From assembly GCA_050731755.1 (NCBI GenBank), contig JBOHPP010000025.1, forward strand, positions 1-7,949: DNA of 7,949 nucleotides, given 5' to 3'. The DNA comes from JBOHPP01 sp050731755. Its GTDB lineage: Bacteria > Methylomirabilota > Methylomirabilia > Rokubacteriales > CSP1-6. Both the position numbers and the translations under genes were made by a program. Below are positions 6,046 through 7,949 of this stretch, piece after piece. The notes below the pieces were generated by a model. It had not been told where the DNA came from. It searched no databases and worked only from the letters and a program-made list of their open reading frames with translations. Numbering within the stretch: the first letter of the stretch is position 1; every line of letters starts with the position of its first letter.

Positions 6046-7064
6046 GCGTCCCGTTGTCGCAGATGTGGACGGTGGCCACCTACGTACTCAGGCAGAAGCT
6101 CCGGCGACGCCCGCGCTACCCGCTGGTGCTCATGCTCGAGCCGCTCTTCCGGTGCAACCTGGCGTGCGCCGGCTGCGGCAAGATCCAGTACCCGGCCCAC
6201 ATTCTCAAGCGCCACCTCAGCGTGGAGGAATGTTTGCGCGCCGTGGACGAGTGCGGCGCCCCCATGGTGTCCATCCCCGGGGGCGAGCCCCTCATGTATC
6301 CGGACATCGGGCGGCTGGTCAAGGCGCTGGTCGGGCGGAGGAAGTACGTATACCTCTGTACCAACGCCATCCTCCTCAAGCAGCGGCTGGAGGAAGGCGT
6401 GTTCGAGCCGTCCAAGTATCTGTCGTTCAGCGTCCATATGGACGGCTTGCGCGAAGACCACGACGAAGCGGTGTGCCGCGAGGGCGTGTACGACGAGGCG
6501 GTGGCCGGTATTCGCGAAGCGCTGGGCCGGGGATTCCGGGTGACCACCAACAGCACCCTCTTCGAGGGCGCCGACCCGGCGCGCGTGCGCCAGTTCTTCG
6601 ACACGATGATGGATCTCGGCGTCGAGGGCATGATGATCTCGCCGGGGTACAGCTATGCGAAAGCGCCGGACCAGGAGCACTTTCTGCGCCGCCAGCGGGC
6701 GCACGAGCTGTTCGCGGCCGTTCTCGACCGGCCCAAACGGCGGTGGCGCTTCAATCAGTCGCCGCTCTTCTTCCAGTTCCTCATGGGCCGGCTCGACTTC
6801 GAGTGCACGCCCTGGGGCAACCCCACCTACAACCTCTTCGGATGGCAGCGGCCCTGCTACCTCCTGCAGGAGGGCTACGCGGCGAGCTTCCGCGAGCTGA
6901 TGGAGACCACGAAGTGGGAGCGTTACGGCCGCCGGAGCGGCAATCCCAAGTGCCGCGACTGTATGGTTCACTGCGGCTACGAGCCGACGGCCGTGGACTA
7001 CACCTTCGGCTCCTGGCGCGGCTTCCGCGCGGCCTTGGCGGCCACGGTCACGGGGCGGCTGTGA
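6042..7064 (+). CDS. hpnH: HpnH, radical-SAM adenosylhopane synthase
   Basis: This 340-aa radical-SAM enzyme carries the cluster motif CNLACAGC (Cys38, Cys42, Cys45) and the SAM-binding PGGEP (79-83). The N-terminus (MSVPLSQMWTVATYVLRQKL) and EPLFRCNLACAGCGKIQYP are characteristic of HpnH. The enzyme adds the 5'-deoxyadenosyl radical to diploptene, forming adenosylhopane, the first step of C35 hopanoid side-chain building. The C-terminal region (HpnH-specific, DUF3463-type) holds five further cysteines: Cys255, Cys272 and a C-x2-C-x3-C set at 304, 307 and 311. These could bind an auxiliary iron-sulfur cluster. GAGGG at 6032-6036 is 5 nt before ATG 6042. Junctions are ATGA with the CruF-like gene upstream and GTGA with the small protein downstream, so translation of all four genes is probably coupled. 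Confidence 0.97.
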   Translation: MSVPLSQMWTVATYVLRQKLRRRPRYPLVLMLEPLFRCNLACAGCGKIQYPAHILKRHLSVEECLRAVDECGAPMVSIPGGEPLMYPDIGRLVKALVGRRKYVYLCTNAILLKQRLEEGVFEPSKYLSFSVHMDGLREDHDEAVCREGVYDEAVAGIREALGRGFRVTTNSTLFEGADPARVRQFFDTMMDLGVEGMMISPGYSYAKAPDQEHFLRRQRAHELFAAVLDRPKRRWRFNQSPLFFQFLMGRLDFECTPWGNPTYNLFGWQRPCYLLQEGYAASFRELMETTKWERYGRRSGNPKCRDCMVHCGYEPTAVDYTFGSWRGFRAALAATVTGRL

Positions 7065-7396
7065 GACCTGAGGAATCCCGGGAAGGGTGGGTGCCCGCCG
7101 TGGGCGTCGAGGTCCCGCTCGAGGAGGTCATCGACTGCGCGTTCGACTACCGGGGCGACGTGACCGTCGTCATGGCCGACGGGCGCGAGCTCACTGGCTA
7201 CGTCTACAACCGCGAGCGGGAGGTGCCCGAGCCGTATCTACAGATGTTCGAGCCCACCGGAGCCTCGCGCACCCTGTGCTACGCCGCGATCCGTACGGTC
7301 AGGTTCACCGGTCGCGACACCGCCGCCGGGAAGTCGTATGAGGCCTGGCTCCGTCGCAAGACCCAAGCCGAGAGACCCTCTCCCCACCCGGCGTGA
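7061..7396 (+). CDS. Small uncharacterised protein between HpnH and HpnG
   Basis: I do not recognise this 111-aa protein. GTG 7061 overlaps the hpnH stop (GTGA), and its own stop overlaps the hpnG start (GTGA). An alternative start is GTG 7091, preceded by GGAAGG at 7081-7086, which would remove 10 residues. No signal peptide or membrane helix is seen, so it is probably cytosolic. The pattern suggests a small beta barrel: a helix-like start (PLEEVIDCAFDY, 19-30), strand VTVVMADGRELTGYVYNRE (34-52), YLQMFEPTG (59-67), strand YAAIRTVRFTG (74-84), then DTAAGKSYEAWLRRK (86-100) and a charged, proline-rich tail. The DGRELxGxVxN turn resembles Sm/SH3-like barrels, but this is only a visual resemblance. 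It is certainly coding: codon use and third-position GC match its neighbours and both junctions are coupled. It may be an accessory or regulatory partner of HpnH/HpnG. Confidence 0.85.
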   Translation: MRPEESREGWVPAVGVEVPLEEVIDCAFDYRGDVTVVMADGRELTGYVYNREREVPEPYLQMFEPTGASRTLCYAAIRTVRFTGRDTAAGKSYEAWLRRKTQAERPSPHPA

Positions 7397-7949
7397 CGCA
7401 CGTTCTCGTGCTCACGGCCATCGAAGTCGAAGCGCGCCGTCTGGCCCGCCATCTGGGTCTGACGGCCGTCGCCGACGCCGGCTGGCCTCACTACCGCGGG
7501 GGTGCGCTCGAGATCGCGTGCGTGGGGCTGCGCGCCGCCGGCCTGGCCGAGCGCGTGAGCGCGGTGCCGAGACCCTCCCTCGTGGTCTCGGCCGGCGCCT
7601 GCGGGGGCCTGGCGCCGCACCTGGGGCGGGGCGATCTGGTCGCGCCCGAGACGGTCGTGGCGCCGACTGGTGTTCGGCACGCCACCGACGCGTGGCCCGC
7701 GCTGCCCCGCGCGGGGATGCTGCTGACCATCGCCGACGTCGTGGAGACTGCGGCGGCCAAGGCGCGTCTCTGGGTGGAGACGGGCGCGCTCGGCGTCGAC
7801 ATGGAGTCGGCGATGATCGTGGAGTGGGCCCGCGCGCGTGGGCTGCCCGTGGTCGTCGTGCGGGCCGTCGCCGACACGGCGACCGAGGCGGTGCCCGCCG
7901 ACCTGGTCGCGCTCGTGGAGCCGGGTGGGCGGCTGCGCCCCGGCCGCGC
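7393..7949 (+). CDS. hpnG: HpnG, adenosylhopane nucleosidase/phosphorylase (PNP/UDP phosphorylase superfamily); partial
   Basis: GTG 7393 overlaps the preceding stop as GTGA. The frame is open at the window end (185 complete codons seen), so the C-terminus is missing. It belongs to the purine-nucleoside phosphorylase/MTA-SAH nucleosidase superfamily: TAIEVEARRL at the N-terminus (8-17), SAGACGGLAP (66-75, the phosphate/ribose-side glycine-rich turn), LGVDMESAMI (133-142, the nucleoside-binding Met-Glu motif) and VVVRAVADTATE (154-165, with Asp161 in the place of the purine-contacting aspartate). HpnG removes adenine from adenosylhopane to give (phospho)ribosylhopane, the step directly after HpnH, which sits one gene upstream. 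The protein is compact relative to canonical nucleosidases, as HpnG proteins tend to be. The neighbour HpnH is the main reason for choosing HpnG over a generic nucleosidase. Confidence 0.92.
   Translation, partial: MTHVLVLTAIEVEARRLARHLGLTAVADAGWPHYRGGALEIACVGLRAAGLAERVSAVPRPSLVVSAGACGGLAPHLGRGDLVAPETVVAPTGVRHATDAWPALPRAGMLLTIADVVETAAAKARLWVETGALGVDMESAMIVEWARARGLPVVVVRAVADTATEAVPADLVALVEPGGRLRPGR

Noticed and set aside
5847..6971. 374-aa minus-strand open frame opposite hpnH
   Set aside because: It is a shadow frame of hpnH; the translation is rich in His, Arg, Ala and Pro without family motifs.
7310..7336. Walker A-like GRDTAAGKS in the small protein
   Set aside because: The spacing is G-x5-G-K-S, one residue too long for GxxxxGK[ST], and no Walker B or other nucleotide-binding feature is visible in 111 residues.

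Overview
The window is about two-thirds G+C and almost entirely coding. It holds a bacterial hopanoid (sterol-like pentacyclic triterpenoid) locus built as two divergent, tightly packed operons that meet near position 5215. Gene content (squalene-hopene cyclase, HpnH, HpnG, a complete MlaEFDC set) points to a Gram-negative bacterium with an outer membrane. High GC, frequent GTG starts and this gene mix suit lineages such as Rokubacteria/Methylomirabilota (NC10) or relatives, but that assignment is an impression, not a demonstrated result.

Leftward operon (minus strand, read from 5215 down to 1): squalene-hopene cyclase (shc), then mlaE, mlaF, mlaD and mlaC/hpnM, then the start of a gene for the alpha half of a phosphonopyruvate/sulfopyruvate-type thiamine-diphosphate decarboxylase. 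shc and mlaE overlap by 8 nt, mlaE and mlaF by 4 nt, and the later gaps are 18, 19 and 7 nt. The layout suggests that the cyclase makes the hopanoid and a co-expressed MCE/ABC lipid shuttle moves it, or lipids in general, between the membranes. The decarboxylase has no known place in hopanoid metabolism. Its reading frame runs without a stop into three tandem copies of a 42-bp repeat at the left edge (1-123).

Rightward operon (plus strand, 5233 to beyond 7949): a CruF-like (DUF422-type) membrane protein, the radical-SAM enzyme HpnH, a small unrecognised 111-aa protein, and HpnG, which is cut by the window end. All three junctions are 4-nt ATGA or GTGA overlaps. HpnH joins a 5'-deoxyadenosyl group to diploptene to give adenosylhopane, and HpnG removes adenine to give ribosylhopane, so this arm is side-chain extension. 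The small protein sits translationally coupled between these two consecutive enzymes and is the best candidate for an undescribed component.

The divergent starts lie only 17 bp apart, or overlap if the upstream start of the CruF-like gene is used. The promoters must therefore lie inside the opposing coding regions or the transcripts must be nearly leaderless. There is no non-coding stretch longer than about 20 bp outside the left-edge repeat, and I found no tRNA, rRNA, CRISPR array, insertion sequence or convincing terminator.
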